Source: Clostridia bacterium (GTDB lineage Bacteria; Bacillota; Clostridia; Christensenellales; Aristaeellaceae). From it: a DNA stretch of 32,245 nucleotides. Within the stretch, counting starts at the first letter, position 1; every line of letters begins with the position of its first letter. Of the stretch, positions 13,059-21,610 are shown piece by piece. Below the pieces are notes generated by a model. The model worked only from the letters and a program-made list of their open reading frames with translations, had not been told where the DNA came from and did no database searches. The stretch covers positions 1-32,245 of the forward strand of contig JAFWZN010000122.1 of assembly GCA_017522345.1 (NCBI GenBank). The letters are read 5' to 3'. The position numbers and the translations under genes are program-made.

Positions 13059-15542
13059 TTATTTGTCTTCCAAAAGTTCGATTGCCGCGAGCACCAAAAA
13101 CATGTAATGACTTGATCCGCCGCCAAGCACGTATTCCGTTTGCTGCCAGAGAAACGGCCAGGTGAGAAGCTCCGGGAAATCGGGGCGGATGAGCGCCGTT
13201 CCCGAGATAACGCCGCCGGGAATATAGGAAAAGTCTGCGCGATTGAGACCATAGGCTGTGGTTGCGGAAACTGCGCCCACGCCGGAAGCAAAGGATGCGG
13301 TGTTTGCGCCCGGATGACAGCCCAGAACGAAGTTAAGCGCATTTAAAAGAATTTCCTTGTCAAAAAGATCCGGGAAAGCCTTGTGAAGGTAATAGTATTC
13401 ATACCCCATGCGCTGAATTTCCCAGCCTGCGCCCCAGATGTGCGGGCGGTAGGGGATGCCGTAGGGCGTTTCGCGGCTTTTCAGGATCATATCTTCACGG
13501 ACGGCGGACAGCGAGTTTCGGATGGAGGAAGCAAAACGTTCATCCGATAGTTTATGAACGACGCGCGAGAGCACGGAAGCGAGGCGCGAAATGTGCTTAA
13601 GGATCATATCTTCCATGGATAGAATGAAGGAGCGGTACGCTTCGTCTTCAAGCGTCAGGTAAAGCTCGATGGCGGCGTGAATCTTCGCGCATTGGGCGTG
13701 TTCATCGTCCGCGCGCGTGTTTTCGAAAAGTTCCTTGGCTATATCAATACAATCCATGGACAATTGATCGTTAAAGCCCTTGAGCGCACGGCCTGACGCG
13801 GCCAGCTGAGCGGCGGTTGTCAGTTCGCGCGCGGGATTATCCTCGGTAAATACCCAGCGGTCATCGGAATTGCCCTTTATGTTGTCGGTCATGTTTGCGC
13901 TGTCGCCGAGCAAAACATATTGTCTTAAATCCGGACAGATGATGCCGCGATAGAGTCTGCCGAGCGATTTGTAAGCGCCGGTCACGGAAAGCGCGCCGTG
14001 TTCGATTTGCTGAAGAATATCGTTTTTGCCGTCCGGCTGATGGATTTCTGTGATTTTCTTTTCCTGATCAATGGACGTTTCGTCCCAGTAAACATTGAAT
14101 GCCTCGTAAGCGGAAGCCAGCGCGTACATTTCGCCTGCCTGCGATTCGATTCTTAAGTCGAAGTCGCCCGCGTCGTGCCAGCCGCCCTGATTAAGCCCCG
14201 GAACGGGATCGCCGCTTTTAAATCGGGTCAGCGTAGATGCGCCCTGAACATATCCGTCGATGTGGTTGTAATTGATGGGGGCCATTTTTGCGTCGTCGTC
14301 GTGGCACAGACCGTGCCATACGCGGTATTTCTCATTCACACGCATGTGGCACATTTGAACAGGCAGGAAATATTCGAGAACCGGCTGCCATACGCCGCGT
14401 GCAAACACGTCCTTCGAAATGGAGAAAATGCTGGAGGCGCTGTCTTTGTAGCGCACAATATACATTCCTTCATCCGTGATCTTGGAAAAATCAAAGGAAA
14501 GGTAATTGTACCGTAAGAAATTGCCCCAGACTTCCGCGGGCGCCTGAAGAACGGGTCTTTCGCCTTCGCTTGTTACTTTGAAAAGTGAAATGACGTCATA
14601 ATCCGTATCGCGCGCATCCAGTTCGATGAGCGCGATCTTTCTCTGAGAGGGCATATAGCCGACCTGCGACGTCTGAACGACAGGCGAATATTTCCAGTCC
14701 TTCACGACATTCGGCGTGATTTTCCATTCGATTGCGCCTTTTGCTTTTTCAGGTTCGATATTTTCGCTGATTACGAACCAGCCGTTGTTGTGGTTCATGC
14801 GGCCGTCGTAGAGGCTAAGCGTGCCCGAAAGGCTTTCGATGGTGAAGCGGGAATACGGATCGTCCGGTCGCGCGGTAAAGCGTTTTCCGGATGCGTAGGG
14901 AAGGGCGATTAAGTCGTCCGCTACGATGGGCGAATATTCGAGCGCGTTTTTGGTCAAATGCTCTTTACTTGCCCTGATTTCACGATCGGGCGCGGGAAGC
15001 GTTCCGATTTGAATGTTCGGCGTTTTTCTTTCGGTAGGCGCGTTCGGCTGGCGCGGAAAGATCCCGCCGCGTTCGTCCATGAGCCATGGCTTTCCAAAAA
15101 GCTCGCCCGGGAAAAGCTCGATGTTGAAGGCGGCTTTTCCGCAGTATTTTTCCGGGATCGGCTTTTCAAGGTCAAGTTTTACAATGACGCATTCGCCCTC
15201 GCCCCTGACTGTCACCGTGTACTCCATTTCGAAATCCGGATAGATCATGGGATTGAAGCCGAGAAGATGATTGTCTTTGTCAGGATAGCGAAGGCGCGTG
15301 ATGATGGAATTGTTCTTTTCATCGAGCGTTCTTTCGATCTGTTTGGGAAGGGGCTGCCACTGGCCGGGCGTCTGCTCAAGGCGCATGTCGCCATTGGTCA
15401 AAACGCGGCGAGCGTGCATAAGAACGCTTACGCCGCTCTGATGACCGGCAGGATATATATCGTCAAAGGCCATTACATCAACGCCGAGGTTCTGAAAATA
15501 TCCTTTTTTTCCGTCAAGGGCAAAACCGTTCCGCTTATACAT
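13059..15542 (-). CDS. Glycoside hydrolase family 9-like enzyme, intracellular
   Basis: An 827-residue protein. Residues about 285-375 (VVQTSQVGYMPSQRKIALIE onward) match the Ig-like CelD_N module that precedes many GH9 catalytic domains. The (alpha/alpha)6 catalytic part follows, with GGWHDAGDFDLRIE (453-466) carrying the two Asp of the catalytic base motif, FVLGCHPGANTASF (738-751), and a C-terminal WQQTEYVLGG where Glu803 is the probable acid. Residues 1-285 are beta-rich and not recognised. No signal peptide is seen, so it acts inside the cell, probably on imported oligosaccharides (beta-glucosidase or glucosaminidase-like rather than cellulase). GAGGAAATCGAA precedes the ATG. It is co-transcribed with the SDR. 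Confidence 0.82.
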   Translation of the reverse strand: MYKRNGFALDGKKGYFQNLGVDVMAFDDIYPAGHQSGVSVLMHARRVLTNGDMRLEQTPGQWQPLPKQIERTLDEKNNSIITRLRYPDKDNHLLGFNPMIYPDFEMEYTVTVRGEGECVIVKLDLEKPIPEKYCGKAAFNIELFPGELFGKPWLMDERGGIFPRQPNAPTERKTPNIQIGTLPAPDREIRASKEHLTKNALEYSPIVADDLIALPYASGKRFTARPDDPYSRFTIESLSGTLSLYDGRMNHNNGWFVISENIEPEKAKGAIEWKITPNVVKDWKYSPVVQTSQVGYMPSQRKIALIELDARDTDYDVISLFKVTSEGERPVLQAPAEVWGNFLRYNYLSFDFSKITDEGMYIVRYKDSASSIFSISKDVFARGVWQPVLEYFLPVQMCHMRVNEKYRVWHGLCHDDDAKMAPINYNHIDGYVQGASTLTRFKSGDPVPGLNQGGWHDAGDFDLRIESQAGEMYALASAYEAFNVYWDETSIDQEKKITEIHQPDGKNDILQQIEHGALSVTGAYKSLGRLYRGIICPDLRQYVLLGDSANMTDNIKGNSDDRWVFTEDNPARELTTAAQLAASGRALKGFNDQLSMDCIDIAKELFENTRADDEHAQCAKIHAAIELYLTLEDEAYRSFILSMEDMILKHISRLASVLSRVVHKLSDERFASSIRNSLSAVREDMILKSRETPYGIPYRPHIWGAGWEIQRMGYEYYYLHKAFPDLFDKEILLNALNFVLGCHPGANTASFASGVGAVSATTAYGLNRADFSYIPGGVISGTALIRPDFPELLTWPFLWQQTEYVLGGGSSHYMFLVLAAIELLEDK

Positions 15543-15578
15543 TTCGATTTCCTCACAATTTCAAATGATCGTATAAAT

Positions 15579-15607
15579 ATTTTATCATGACCGATATGAA
15601 ATTACAA
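15579..15607 (-). promoter_or_regulatory. Promoter of the GH9-SDR operon
   Basis: On the minus strand TTGTAA (15607-15602), a 17-base spacer ending in TGA, then TAAAAT (15584-15579), which also makes an extended -10. It diverges from the HAD-GH43 promoter, with 19 bases between the two -35 boxes. Confidence 0.6.
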
Positions 15608-15626
15608 GAAGTAAGGCGGTTTTCGG

Positions 15627-15656
15627 TTGATCATCTGTACAGTTGTATGGTATAAT
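15627..15656 (+). promoter_or_regulatory. Promoter of the HAD-GH43 operon
   Basis: TTGATC (15627-15632) and TATAAT (15651-15656) are 18 bases apart, with TGG directly before the -10 (extended -10). The start codon at 15683 follows CGGAGG. Confidence 0.65.
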
Positions 15657-15682
15657 TTTGAAAATGAATTCGGAGGACCCAA

Positions 15683-16513
15683 ATGATCAGAGCTTTGTTT
15701 TTCGATCTGGACGGAACGCTTTTGAATTCGAAAAAGTGCGTGGACGATACGTCTGTTCGTGCAATCGGAAAGGCGCGCGGCAGGGGCGTCAAAGTCTATT
15801 TTGCTTCCGCACGCTCTCCGAGGCTGGATCAGACGCTTTTGTGGACGGACAGGGAATTTTCGCTCTTTGACGGCGGCATTTACTGTAACGGCGCGTGCGC
15901 GTTTATAGACGGCGAAACGACGTATACCTTCATGGATGCGGATGTGGTCAGAGACATTATTGCAATCGTCTCGAAATTTAAAAATGTTCATCTGTCTCTT
16001 CACATGCCGGATGAAGGATATGCGTTCAACTTTGCACCCGATGCAGGCATGGATCACACATGGGGGCTCAAAAATGCGCGCATAATGCCGATTTCGGATA
16101 GAGCCGTTCGATCAACAACCAAAATTCTGGTGTTTTACGATCATCTGACGGATGCAAAAGACGCGCTTCCGAACAGCCTTATCGATGCATTCCGCAGAAC
16201 AATCGGCAATCGCGCAAGGTTTTACGTGACCGATCAGGGCAAAACCGTGCAGTTTGCGGCAAGGGACGTAAGCAAATTAAGCGCCGTCAAGCGCGTTCAG
16301 GAAAGTATGAACCTCAACAACGAAGAAATCTGTGTATTCGGCGACGACGTCAATGATCTTGAGATGATTTCTTATTATAAGCATAGCGTCGCTATGGGGA
16401 ACGGAGCGGATGCCGTCAAGGAAAAAGCGGGTTTTATCACAAAGAGCAATGATGAAAACGGTATCGCATTTGCGATTGATAATTACATATTGAATGGGGA
16501 GGACGATCAATGA
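15683..16513 (+). CDS. HAD-superfamily phosphatase, Cof/type IIB
   Basis: A 276-residue haloacid-dehalogenase hydrolase. Motif I FFDLDGTLLNS (Asp8 nucleophile, Asp10), motif II region FASARSPR and the C-terminal FGDDVNDLEMI with AMGNGADAVKEKAG are those of Cof-type sugar-phosphate phosphatases with a type IIB cap. It probably removes phosphate from a sugar phosphate in the cytoplasm. CGGAGG precedes the ATG. Its stop overlaps the GH43 start by four bases (ATGA), so a cytosolic phosphatase is translationally coupled to a secreted glycosidase. The substrate is not known; a phosphorylated pentose is a reasonable inference. Confidence 0.9.
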   Translation: MIRALFFDLDGTLLNSKKCVDDTSVRAIGKARGRGVKVYFASARSPRLDQTLLWTDREFSLFDGGIYCNGACAFIDGETTYTFMDADVVRDIIAIVSKFKNVHLSLHMPDEGYAFNFAPDAGMDHTWGLKNARIMPISDRAVRSTTKILVFYDHLTDAKDALPNSLIDAFRRTIGNRARFYVTDQGKTVQFAARDVSKLSAVKRVQESMNLNNEEICVFGDDVNDLEMISYYKHSVAMGNGADAVKEKAGFITKSNDENGIAFAIDNYILNGEDDQ

Positions 16514-18435
16514 AAAAGGTTCTTGTAATGGCGCTTGCATTTTTTCTGATTGCAGGCAGCGCCTTTGCGGGCGTGTACGAATCGGATTTTTCCGAGGGAA
16601 CGGACGGATGGTATGCAAGGGGCACGGGCGAAACGGTTGTATCGCTTAACGAACTTGGCCTTTATACCTCCGGAAGAACCGCCGCGTGGAATTCGCCGGG
16701 CAGGCAGTTTCCGCTGATTCCGGGTGAGGAATATGTGATTTCCGTAGAAGTCATGCAGGAAGAGCTTGATACGGCGGAATTCATCCTGTCTCTTGAACGC
16801 ACGAAGGCCGGCGCGGCAAGCTACCAGAACCTCGTGTTTGCCGACGCCCAAAAGGGCGAATGGACGACCATGTCCACAACCTATCTTGCCGGCCAGTACG
16901 AACAGTTTGTTTTGTACGTGGAGGGGGCGGGCCTTGCGTCCTTTACGATGAGAAACTTTGTTGTCGAGGGTCTTTTTGAGGGCGAAGAGATTGTGGAAGT
17001 CAATGAAGAGCAGCTGGTTCTTAAAAACGATAAGGAGCGAAAGCAGATGTTTGACAGAATGGAGCTTAAAAAGACCTTGAAGCTGACCGGGCAGAACAAC
17101 CCCCTGTTTACCCAGCGCTTCGGCGCGGACCCGGGCGTGCTCGTGTGGAACGACAGATTGTATGTTTATACCACGAACGATGTGATTGAAACAGACGCGC
17201 AGGGAAACGTCGCTCAAAACACCTACGCGAAGATTGACAAGATTAACGTAATCTCCTCCGCCGATCTTGTCAACTGGACGGATCACGGGGCGATTTACGT
17301 TGCGGGCGTCAATGGCGTTGCCGGCTGGGCGAGCAATTCCTGGGCGCCGTGCGCCGCGCACAAGGTGATTGACGGAAAGGACAAATTCTTCCTGTATTTC
17401 TGCAACGGCGGAAACGGCGTGTCTGTTCTTGTCGCGGACGATCCTGTAGGCCCGTTTACCGATCCCCTCGGACATGGCCTTATTACGCGCGCAACGCCCA
17501 ACTGCGCAAACGTTCTCTGGCTGTTTGATCCCGCGGTATTCGTCGATGAGGACGGCACGGGCTATCTCTATTTCGGCGGCGGCGTTCCCGACGGCATGAC
17601 CGCCAATCCCGGCACCATCCGCTGCGTACAGCTGGGCGAGGACATGATTTCCATCGTCGGCGAACCGAAGGTGATCGACGCGCCCTACGTCTTTGAAGAC
17701 AGCGGAATGAACAGAATCGGCGATACCTACTATTATTCCTACTGCTCCAACTGGAATACGAACGGGAACGATCTGGGCATTACAAACGGCGCGATCGAAT
17801 ATATGACATCTAAAAGCCCCATGGGCCCGTTTGAGTACGCGGGAGAGCTTTTCGTAAATCAGGGCCGCTTTTTCGGCCTTTACGGCAACAACCATCACTC
17901 CATTGTGGAATTCAAGGGCCAGCATTACCTTGTCTATCACAACCGCCCGGCCGAAAAGGCCATGGGCATCACGGGCAACTACAGAAGCCCGCAGATGGAC
18001 ACGATTACGGTTAATGAAGACGGCTCCTTAGCGCCGGTTCGCGGCACGATGACGGGTATTGCCCAGCTTGAAAATCTGAATCCCTATGAGAAGATTCCTG
18101 CAACCACAATCTACCGCGAAGCGGGCGCCGAAGTGGAAGGATACGCCGACAACGCGGTTCTGAAGGCAGGAAACGGCAGCTGGATTCAGGTAAAGGGCGT
18201 GGCTTTCAGCGAAGGCGCAAAGACGTTTACGCTGAAAGCCTCCTCCAAAACCGGCGGCGCGGTGCGCGTGGCGCTTGACAGAACCTTCGGCGACGTGCTG
18301 TGTGAAATTACCATTCCCGCGGGCAGCGAAGGCGTGGAGTTCACGGTGGATTGCGCCAAGGCCAAGGATGTTCACGACCTGTACATCATCTTCGCGGGAA
18401 ATGTGGAAGCCGAGTGGTGGCAGATACAGAAATAG
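16510..18435 (+). CDS. Secreted GH43 glycosidase with N- and C-terminal carbohydrate-binding modules
   Basis: A 641-residue secreted enzyme. Residues 1-20 are a signal peptide ending in SAFA without a lipobox Cys. About 21-157 form a CBM4/9/22-like beta-sandwich (YESDFSEGTDGWYARG). About 200-525 are the five-bladed GH43 propeller with Asp207 (ADPGV), Asp340 (FDPAV) and Glu396 (FEDSGMN) as catalytic triad and an HHS motif at 462-464. About 535-640 is a CBM6-like module (ATTIYREAG...WIQVKG). The likely activity is arabinofuranosidase or xylosidase on arabinoxylan or arabinan. GGGGAGGA precedes the ATG, which overlaps the HAD stop. Confidence 0.9.
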   Translation: MKKVLVMALAFFLIAGSAFAGVYESDFSEGTDGWYARGTGETVVSLNELGLYTSGRTAAWNSPGRQFPLIPGEEYVISVEVMQEELDTAEFILSLERTKAGAASYQNLVFADAQKGEWTTMSTTYLAGQYEQFVLYVEGAGLASFTMRNFVVEGLFEGEEIVEVNEEQLVLKNDKERKQMFDRMELKKTLKLTGQNNPLFTQRFGADPGVLVWNDRLYVYTTNDVIETDAQGNVAQNTYAKIDKINVISSADLVNWTDHGAIYVAGVNGVAGWASNSWAPCAAHKVIDGKDKFFLYFCNGGNGVSVLVADDPVGPFTDPLGHGLITRATPNCANVLWLFDPAVFVDEDGTGYLYFGGGVPDGMTANPGTIRCVQLGEDMISIVGEPKVIDAPYVFEDSGMNRIGDTYYYSYCSNWNTNGNDLGITNGAIEYMTSKSPMGPFEYAGELFVNQGRFFGLYGNNHHSIVEFKGQHYLVYHNRPAEKAMGITGNYRSPQMDTITVNEDGSLAPVRGTMTGIAQLENLNPYEKIPATTIYREAGAEVEGYADNAVLKAGNGSWIQVKGVAFSEGAKTFTLKASSKTGGAVRVALDRTFGDVLCEITIPAGSEGVEFTVDCAKAKDVHDLYIIFAGNVEAEWWQIQK

Positions 18436-18487
18436 CGTCCCGTGCAGGAATCCGCCTGCTGAAAAGCTGTATTTTTGATAATAGTAA

Positions 18488-18523
18488 ACGAAGGGCCGCG
18501 TCCTGCTGGATGCGACCCTTCGT
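18488..18523. terminator. Hairpin terminator between GH43 and the isomerase gene
   Basis: ACGAAGGG (18488-18495) pairs with CCCTTCGT (18516-18523), and inner CGC and TCC pair with GCG and GGA across single mismatches, around a four-base loop. It sits between two convergent genes; T-runs on both sides are modest. Confidence 0.65.
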
Positions 18524-18541
18524 CTGATTGATGGGTTTAAA

Positions 18542-19384
18542 TCAATACTTGCTCTTTAAGAATGCGACGGCCTTCTTGATGTCTTCTTCAGGCTGCGCGC
18601 CGACTTCGCGCTCGATGGTAAGGAAGCCTCTGTAACCGATGTCTTCGAGCGCCTTGAGATACGCGTCGTAGGGAACGCTGCCCTCGCCCAGCGGGACTTC
18701 AAGGAACGCGGGGTCAGTGACAAGCGCGTCGTCACGGACCAGGCCGTAGACTGCTTCGGGATTCGGGCGGCGCAGCATCTTGCCGTCCTTGGCGTGGGTG
18801 TGAACGATGTAATCCTTGAGGTTATGAACCGCGCCAGCGGGATCGTCGCCGGTGACCATGACGAGGTTGGCGGGGTCCAGGTTGACGGCTACGCCGGTGG
18901 AATGGAGGGTGTCGAGGAAGCTCTTAAGGGTAAGGGAGGTTTCGGGGCCGGTTTCAATGGCGAAATGGGCCTTTACGCTGTCGGCATACTGCGCGAGCTC
19001 GCCGCAGGCGTCCTGCATGATCTTAAAGCGAGGATGATTGTGATCCTCGGGAACGACGCCGATGTGGGTGGTTACGATGTCGGTTTCAAGATCCTTGGCA
19101 AGGTCTAAAATGCGCTTGCTCTTTTCAACGAGCATGGGATTATCTTCCTTGTTGCCGAAGCCGTGTCCGAGGTCGCCGCAGAGCGCGGAGATCACGAGGC
19201 CGCGTGCCTTGACTTCCTTTAAGAAGTTCTTGCGCTTTTCGCCAACCAAATTCTCGGGAGACATTTCACCGCGGGTTGCGTACACCTGAATGCCCTGAGC
19301 GCCCAGAGAAGCGACGATATCCAGCGCCTCCAGCGCAGGCTTTTTGAAGCAGTCGAGAATAATACCGATCGGGAAATTATACAT
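18542..19384 (-). CDS. TIM-barrel sugar isomerase/epimerase (AP endonuclease 2-like family)
   Basis: A 280-residue xylose-isomerase-like TIM barrel (PF01261). The metal-binding residues are visible: AIETGPE (Glu144), NLDPANL (Asp170), VHTHAKDG (His195/His197) and TIEREVG (Glu258). The family isomerises, epimerises or eliminates on sugars, keto-sugars and inositol derivatives; the role here is unknown. AAGGAG stands before the ATG at 19384, inside a small TCCT/AGGA inverted repeat. It has its own promoter and is convergent with GH43. Its presence beside Gfo/Idh/MocA and SDR dehydrogenases suggests handling of an oxidised sugar, which is inference. Confidence 0.9.
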   Translation of the reverse strand: MYNFPIGIILDCFKKPALEALDIVASLGAQGIQVYATRGEMSPENLVGEKRKNFLKEVKARGLVISALCGDLGHGFGNKEDNPMLVEKSKRILDLAKDLETDIVTTHIGVVPEDHNHPRFKIMQDACGELAQYADSVKAHFAIETGPETSLTLKSFLDTLHSTGVAVNLDPANLVMVTGDDPAGAVHNLKDYIVHTHAKDGKMLRRPNPEAVYGLVRDDALVTDPAFLEVPLGEGSVPYDAYLKALEDIGYRGFLTIEREVGAQPEEDIKKAVAFLKSKY

Positions 19385-19427
19385 GATAAAGCACTCCTTT
19401 TAGGAAAAGTTGTTTTTATACGCCACT

Positions 19428-19456
19428 ATTTTACCCCATCTAAATATCAAATGCAA
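19428..19456 (-). promoter_or_regulatory. Promoter of the sugar isomerase gene
   Basis: On the minus strand TTGCAT (19456-19451), 17 bases, TAAAAT (19433-19428). Confidence 0.55.
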
Positions 19457-19486
19457 GATGAAAAAAGAACTTTCGGATAAAATAGG

Positions 19487-19515
19487 TTGTGTGAAAAATG
19501 TTTGAATGATATAAT
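19487..19515 (+). promoter_or_regulatory. Promoter of the polytopic membrane protein gene
   Basis: TTGTGT (19487-19492), 17 bases, TATAAT (19510-19515). Transcription would start near 19522, which rules out the in-frame ATG inside the -10 box and supports the start at 19545. Confidence 0.65.
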
Positions 19516-19544
19516 TGTATCAAAAATTGGTTTTCGGAGGCACT

Positions 19545-21494
19545 ATGCTTGGAATTATTGTAATGGCGTTATTTATGTTTTTTGGTGTTTTACAGGCGCT
19601 TTCTGTGTTCCGCGAGCGCGGTTTGACGGTAAAAATGTGGCTTGGCATGGTAATGGGTCTGATGGAAATGATGTGGTTTCCTTCGATTTTCGCCTATATT
19701 TTTGACTTTACCATGACCGCGCAGATTTGGGCGCTTTCATTGTCGGCGGCGCTGTCGGCTGCGTCCTGCGTTTGGATGGCGAAAAGGAATAAGCCCATTG
19801 TGAAAACAGGGGATAAGGACGTCGATTTTGCGTTTGTGCTTCTTGTAGTTTTTCCGGCGATTTTAGTAACTGCGTTTCTTCAGTACACGCATACCTTTGT
19901 AAATGTTGACGGCGATCTGCATGTAGGGCAGAGCACCTATGGCGATCTTTGCATGCACGCGGGCTTTGCAACGGGCCTGATCGGGCAGAGCTATCCGCCG
20001 GAGTATACGATTCTTCCCGGAACGCTTCTGGGCTATCCTTTCCTTGCAGACGCGCTTTCAAGCACGATGATTCTCTTTGGAACGCCCCTTGCGCCTGCTT
20101 TGTATGTTCCGGGCACGGTTATGTGCGCGCTTTTTTATATGGGCTTTGTGATTTTTGCGTGGAAGCTTACGGGCAGTAAAGCCGCCGCCGCGCTTTCGTT
20201 TTTTCTGTTTTTCTTCTCGGGCGGACTGGGCTTTACGCGCCTTTTCGATGAAAACGGTTTGAACGAATGGGTTGTTTCCGATACGCTTTTCGGGTTTTAT
20301 AAGGCGCCCACGAATTTGCCCGCGGAAAACCTTCGCTGGGTCAACGCGCTTTGCGATCTTCTGATTCCGCAAAGGACGCTGATGGCAGGCTGGATGTGCC
20401 TGATGCCGTGCCTGTATTTGCTGATAACCGCCATGCGCGAAAGAAGAATGAAGCTTTTTGTGAGCTTGGGCGTTTTTGCCGGCGCGCTTCCCATGATCCA
20501 TACGCATTCCTTTCTAGCGCTTGGTATGATAAGCTTCGGCGCGCTTTTGTATACGATCGTGTTCCGCAAGGAAAGAAAAAATACGCTTATACTGTTTGGC
20601 GCATATGCGATTTTGGCGTGCGGCCTTGCCGCCTACCAGCTGTTTACGTGGACGTTTCCGCAGACCATGGACGGCGGCTCATTGCGCATTCAGTTCAACT
20701 GGGTCAACAGTAACGGAAAAGGCGGGCTTATTGACAATTATTTCTGGTTCTGGATCAGAAATGTCGGCATAATGTATGTTGTGCTTCCCTTCGCAGCGGT
20801 TTTTGCAAGGGACAAAGCGGCTCGCGCATTGTCCTTAGGCGCGCTGGTCGTATATCTGATTTCCGAGTTTGTTCTGTTTCAGCCCAATGAATACGATAAC
20901 ATCAAGCTGTTTTACGCGGCTTATCTTGTGATGCTGCCCGTTGGCGCAAATGCTGTTGTCAATGTTTTTAATGGGCTCTGGAAAAAAGGACGATGGGCAT
21001 GGCTTGATTCCTTCAAGCGCGCGCTTGCCGCTTTTTGCGCATGGGCGTTTCTGTTTGTTTCGGCTTTCTCGGGTTTTGTCACGATCGCACGCGAGGCTGT
21101 GTCCGACCTGCAGATTTTTTCCTCCGCGCATCGGGAGGCGGGGCAGTATATCTTTAAGAACACGCCCGTCGATGCTGTTTTTCTGACCAAGAACAACCAC
21201 AACAATGCGGCCAATGTTTTAGGCGGCAGAAGAATTGTCTGCGGAGATTCTTTGTATCTGCATTTCCACGGCGTCAATTATGATGAAGCCGAAAGCGATA
21301 TGTATCGCATGCTCCAAAATCCCGAGGAAAACCAGCAGCTTTTCGAGAAATACGGCGTGGATTATGTGTATATCTCCTCCTACGAGCGGAGCGCGGGCGC
21401 GGACGAAGAAGCGTTTGAACGTCTGTATCCGATGATTTACGAGGGCGCAGATTGGTACGAAAAAGTCCGCATTTTCGCCATAAATGATAAATAA
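19545..21494 (+). CDS. Polytopic membrane protein, GT-C glycosyltransferase-like
   Basis: A 649-residue protein with roughly twelve or more hydrophobic segments and a soluble C-terminal domain of about 110 residues (from SDLQIFSSAHREAGQYIF onward). The first large outer loop has VDGDLHVGQSTYGDLCMHAG (residues 121-140), an acidic DGD motif like those of lipid-phosphosugar-dependent GT-C transferases. The architecture fits GT39/GT83/YfhO-like envelope glycosyltransferases; donor and acceptor are unknown and the activity is inferred. GGAGG lies four bases before the ATG at 19545, and the promoter position excludes longer starts. It is a single-gene unit followed by the marR promoter. Confidence 0.7.
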   Translation: MLGIIVMALFMFFGVLQALSVFRERGLTVKMWLGMVMGLMEMMWFPSIFAYIFDFTMTAQIWALSLSAALSAASCVWMAKRNKPIVKTGDKDVDFAFVLLVVFPAILVTAFLQYTHTFVNVDGDLHVGQSTYGDLCMHAGFATGLIGQSYPPEYTILPGTLLGYPFLADALSSTMILFGTPLAPALYVPGTVMCALFYMGFVIFAWKLTGSKAAAALSFFLFFFSGGLGFTRLFDENGLNEWVVSDTLFGFYKAPTNLPAENLRWVNALCDLLIPQRTLMAGWMCLMPCLYLLITAMRERRMKLFVSLGVFAGALPMIHTHSFLALGMISFGALLYTIVFRKERKNTLILFGAYAILACGLAAYQLFTWTFPQTMDGGSLRIQFNWVNSNGKGGLIDNYFWFWIRNVGIMYVVLPFAAVFARDKAARALSLGALVVYLISEFVLFQPNEYDNIKLFYAAYLVMLPVGANAVVNVFNGLWKKGRWAWLDSFKRALAAFCAWAFLFVSAFSGFVTIAREAVSDLQIFSSAHREAGQYIFKNTPVDAVFLTKNNHNNAANVLGGRRIVCGDSLYLHFHGVNYDEAESDMYRMLQNPEENQQLFEKYGVDYVYISSYERSAGADEEAFERLYPMIYEGADWYEKVRIFAINDK

Positions 21495-21531
21495 ACGTCG
21501 TTTGTTAATTATATAAACGCAAATATAAACG
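21491..21531. promoter_or_regulatory. AAACG repeat cluster upstream of marR
   Basis: An 11-base palindrome AAACGTCGTTT (21493-21503) is followed by two direct copies of ATATAAACG (21511-21519 and 21523-21531) 12 bases apart, just upstream of the marR -35 box. They could be binding sites for MarR itself or another regulator. Visible repetition only. Confidence 0.35.
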
Positions 21532-21540
21532 AAGAATAAC

Positions 21541-21569
21541 TTGCATTTGTGTCAGGAATGTTATAAAAT
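21541..21569 (+). promoter_or_regulatory. Promoter of marR
   Basis: TTGCAT (21541-21546), 17 bases, TAAAAT (21564-21569). Confidence 0.55.
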
Positions 21570-21610
21570 AGACAAGAACCTTGTTAATACCCAAATGGAG
21601 GCTGGACACT

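Noticed and set aside
16507..17940. Long open frame (477 codons) on the minus strand across GH43
   Set aside because: Entirely antisense to the GH43 gene with its clear domains; the translation is low-complexity V/G/A/R-rich and matches nothing.
19395..19405. TCCT/AGGA inverted repeat over the ribosome site of the sugar isomerase gene
   Set aside because: Only four base pairs with a three-base loop; too weak to claim translational control.
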